Positions 14,340 to 15,775 of a stretch of DNA of 15,775 nucleotides are shown in pieces. Position 1 is the stretch's first letter. Each line of letters begins with the position of its first letter. Below the pieces are notes generated by a model that was not told the DNA's origin, did no database searches, and saw nothing but the letters and a program-made list of their open reading frames with translations. The position numbers and the translations under genes are program-made. Source of the DNA: Anaerolineae bacterium (GTDB lineage Bacteria; Chloroflexota; Anaerolineae; Anaerolineales; E44-bin32); NCBI GenBank assembly GCA_030598885.1, contig JAUVOZ010000031.1, positions 1 to 15,775 of the forward strand, in the 5' to 3' direction.

Positions 14340-15155
14340 ATGAGTCGACCCCTGTGGTTCGTAGAATTATTAAAGAAAGTGTTTCCAAGTCGTCATCTAC
14401 TTGCTAGGACGACGAAAGTACCCATTGTTGGGGCTATCATCGATCATCTGCTCTTCGAGGGTGACGACCTGATGTATCTGCCAAGGAGCCAATCAATCAG
14501 AATCAACCAAGCGATCGATTTGCCGGGTGAGATGGTATTGCCGTCACAGGTTGTCGATCATTTCATTGAACAAGCCAGCGTTCACTGGATCATGGATGTC
14601 TGTATCTGTCGCCAGGCAAGTAAATGTAAGGATTACCCGATCGATCAAGGTTGCCTCTTCCTCGGAGAGGCAGCCTTGGGGATCAATCCCAAGCTTGGGC
14701 GCCGGGTAACTAAGGAAGAGGCGCTGGAACACGTTCAACGATGCCGCCAAGCCGGCTTGGTCCATCTGATCGGTCGGAATAAGTTAGACACAATCTGGCT
14801 TGGTGTCGGTCCGGGAACCAAGCTGCTTACTATTTGCAACTGTTGTCCCTGCTGTTGTCTTTGGAGGATGCTGCCACACATCAAACCTCAGATCAGCGCC
14901 AAGATCACACGTATGTCGGGGGTTACTGTCACAGTTAGTGATGATTGTATAGGTTGTGGAACATGTACTGAGGATGTGTGCTTTGTGGACAATATTCACT
15001 TAGTGGGGGATCGTGCGGTCATAGGTGAGGCATGCAGAGGTTGTGGTCATTGTGTTACCGTCTGTCCTGAGGGGGCGATTGAGATCAATGTCGAGCGTAA
15101 TGAATTGGTGGCGAAAACCATCGCTAGGATTTCCCCGTTAGTGGATGTTTCTTAG
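14340..15155 (+). CDS. Cysteine-rich protein with two 4Fe-4S motifs at the C-terminus
   Basis: Protein of 271 residues from ATG 14340, preceded by an AAGGGAAG site. The C-terminal third is ferredoxin-like: Cys203-x2-Cys206-x2-Cys209-x4-Cys214 and Cys232-x2-Cys235-x2-Cys238-x3-Cys242 ending in P. The first motif has four rather than the usual three residues before its last cysteine. The N-terminal part has its own cysteine sets, CICR with Cys96 and Cys105 (positions 88-105), and a striking CNCCPCCC cluster (166-173), which could bind a further metal centre. No signal peptide or membrane helix is obvious, so it is probably cytoplasmic. Similar proteins occur in anaerobes as uncharacterised 4Fe-4S proteins. 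Linked to the acyl-CoA dehydrogenase gene, it may carry its electrons; this is inference. Confidence 0.8.
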   Translation: MSRPLWFVELLKKVFPSRHLLARTTKVPIVGAIIDHLLFEGDDLMYLPRSQSIRINQAIDLPGEMVLPSQVVDHFIEQASVHWIMDVCICRQASKCKDYPIDQGCLFLGEAALGINPKLGRRVTKEEALEHVQRCRQAGLVHLIGRNKLDTIWLGVGPGTKLLTICNCCPCCCLWRMLPHIKPQISAKITRMSGVTVTVSDDCIGCGTCTEDVCFVDNIHLVGDRAVIGEACRGCGHCVTVCPEGAIEINVERNELVAKTIARISPLVDVS

Positions 15156-15173
15156 CAATACAAGACCACCCCG

Positions 15174-15201
15174 GTAGGGGCGGTTCGCGAACCGCCCCTA
15201 C
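15174..15201. repeat. Perfect 28-bp palindrome, REP-like
   Basis: GTAGGGGCGGTTCG followed directly by its complement gives a 28-base perfect palindrome between the Fe-S gene and the transposase gene. Its ends equal those of 4796-4850. It may terminate transcription from both sides and be a substrate of the neighbouring REP-associated transposase. Confidence 0.8.
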
Positions 15202-15261
15202 TGTCGCCTCACCGGATAACGCGTACCCAAATCCTACGTCGGCGAATGCTTTGTACATTCC

Positions 15262-15775
15262 TTACCCGCGCATTGGGTGGTACTTATCCAATTCCCACTT
15301 CAGGGGGTTATCTACGATGTAGCGTCGGATACGATCCAATTCATTCTTGTTGCGAATGATATGTTCATAGTAATTACGTTGCCAGAGAGACACGCCATGT
15401 GTACCGCGTAACCGATTTACCTTGCGCGTGGATACAGATTTGAAGTTCTGGAGGATTGCTCCCAATGAACCTCTTTGGGTTCCCCGCGGATTCCGCCGGG
15501 TTGAAGGAGGATTATCTGTTCCCAATGGATGTAAGGGCGAAGCATTAGCTGTTTCCTCCTGATTTAATCGGGAAACACCTTCAGCTAATGCTTCGCCCTT
15601 ACCCTCCCCCGATAGGACTATGACACCATGGAGGTGATTGGGCATTACAACATACACATCGAGACCGACACCTTTAAAATGTTGAGGGATTAAGTTCCAG
15701 AACGCGTCAACAATACGCCCAATTGGTGTTAATATGATCTCTGCATTATTAACCATACCCAATAGAGGCAGCCGA
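15262..15775 (-). CDS. REP-associated tyrosine transposase (RAYT), N-terminus beyond window
   Basis: Single-strand HUH transposase of the IS200-like Y1 family that acts on REP hairpins. The visible part has VVMPNHLHGVIVL with the two metal-binding histidines, a GSLGAILQNFKSVSTRKVNR region, and LWQRNYYEHIIRN with the candidate catalytic tyrosine, ending in RRYIVDNPLKWELD. The frame stays open to the window edge (reading RLPLLGMVNNAE), and related proteins begin about 35 residues earlier, so the TTG at 15762 is not taken as the start. Stop is TAA at 15264-15262. The segment between the HUH motif and GSLGAI is low-complexity and contains a perfect inverted repeat. Such single-copy transposases are usually domesticated partners of REP sequences. 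Confidence 0.85.
   Translation of the reverse strand, partial: RLPLLGMVNNAEIILTPIGRIVDAFWNLIPQHFKGVGLDVYVVMPNHLHGVIVLSGEGKGEALAEGVSRLNQEETANASPLHPLGTDNPPSTRRNPRGTQRGSLGAILQNFKSVSTRKVNRLRGTHGVSLWQRNYYEHIIRNKNELDRIRRYIVDNPLKWELDKYHPMRG
15531..15602. repeat. 21-bp inverted repeat inside the RAYT gene
   Basis: Arm 15531-15551 (beginning GTAAGGGCGAAGC) is the exact complement of 15582-15602. The 30-base loop holds a second inverted repeat, GTTTCC (15551-15556) with GGAAAC (15571-15576). It keeps the reading frame and encodes about 24 residues between the HUH motif and the tyrosine region. Confidence 0.8.

Overview
This window reads as a bacterial chromosome segment of moderate GC content. The gene families, together with a REP-associated transposase flanked by GTAGGGGC...GCCCCTAC palindromes, suggest Chloroflexota (Anaerolineae-like). 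That placement is an inference from gene style; no 16S or marker gene is present.

Region 1 (1-4679) is a thiamine salvage operon on the plus strand. It runs thiamine pyrophosphokinase (3' part only), ThiB-like lipoprotein, fused two-half ThiP-like permease, ThiQ-like ATPase, then a DUF402 (FomD/Ntdp-like) phosphohydrolase. Together they would import thiamine or its phosphates and convert thiamine to the cofactor. The DUF402 gene seems to have lost one base just after its start codon.

Region 2 (4680-5730) holds a REP-like hairpin between convergent genes and a minus-strand DUF2085 membrane protein.

Region 3 (5771-10130) is the most unusual part. An intact tRNA-Asn(GUU) with a strong promoter is followed by two further copies of its 3' end, near 8374 and 10039. 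The three copies bound two tandem segments of about 2.5 and 1.7 kb that share related left ends and right ends but carry different cargo. Segment 1 carries a small zinc-binding membrane protein and an RlmI-like rRNA methyltransferase. Segment 2 carries a membrane protein with an internally duplicated split zinc ribbon. No integrase lies in either. The arrangement looks like two related, non-autonomous integrative elements stacked at one tRNA attachment site, as in tRNA-linked cargo arrays. The last att copy is interrupted by a GC-rich palindrome.

Region 4 (10191-15155) carries an MFS transporter, a convergent nitronate monooxygenase/FabK-like flavoprotein, an acyl-CoA dehydrogenase, and a cysteine-rich 4Fe-4S protein that may exchange electrons with the dehydrogenase.

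Region 5 (15156-15775) has a perfect 28-bp palindrome next to a REP-associated tyrosine transposase that runs off the window. The transposase gene contains a perfect 21-bp inverted repeat within its coding sequence.
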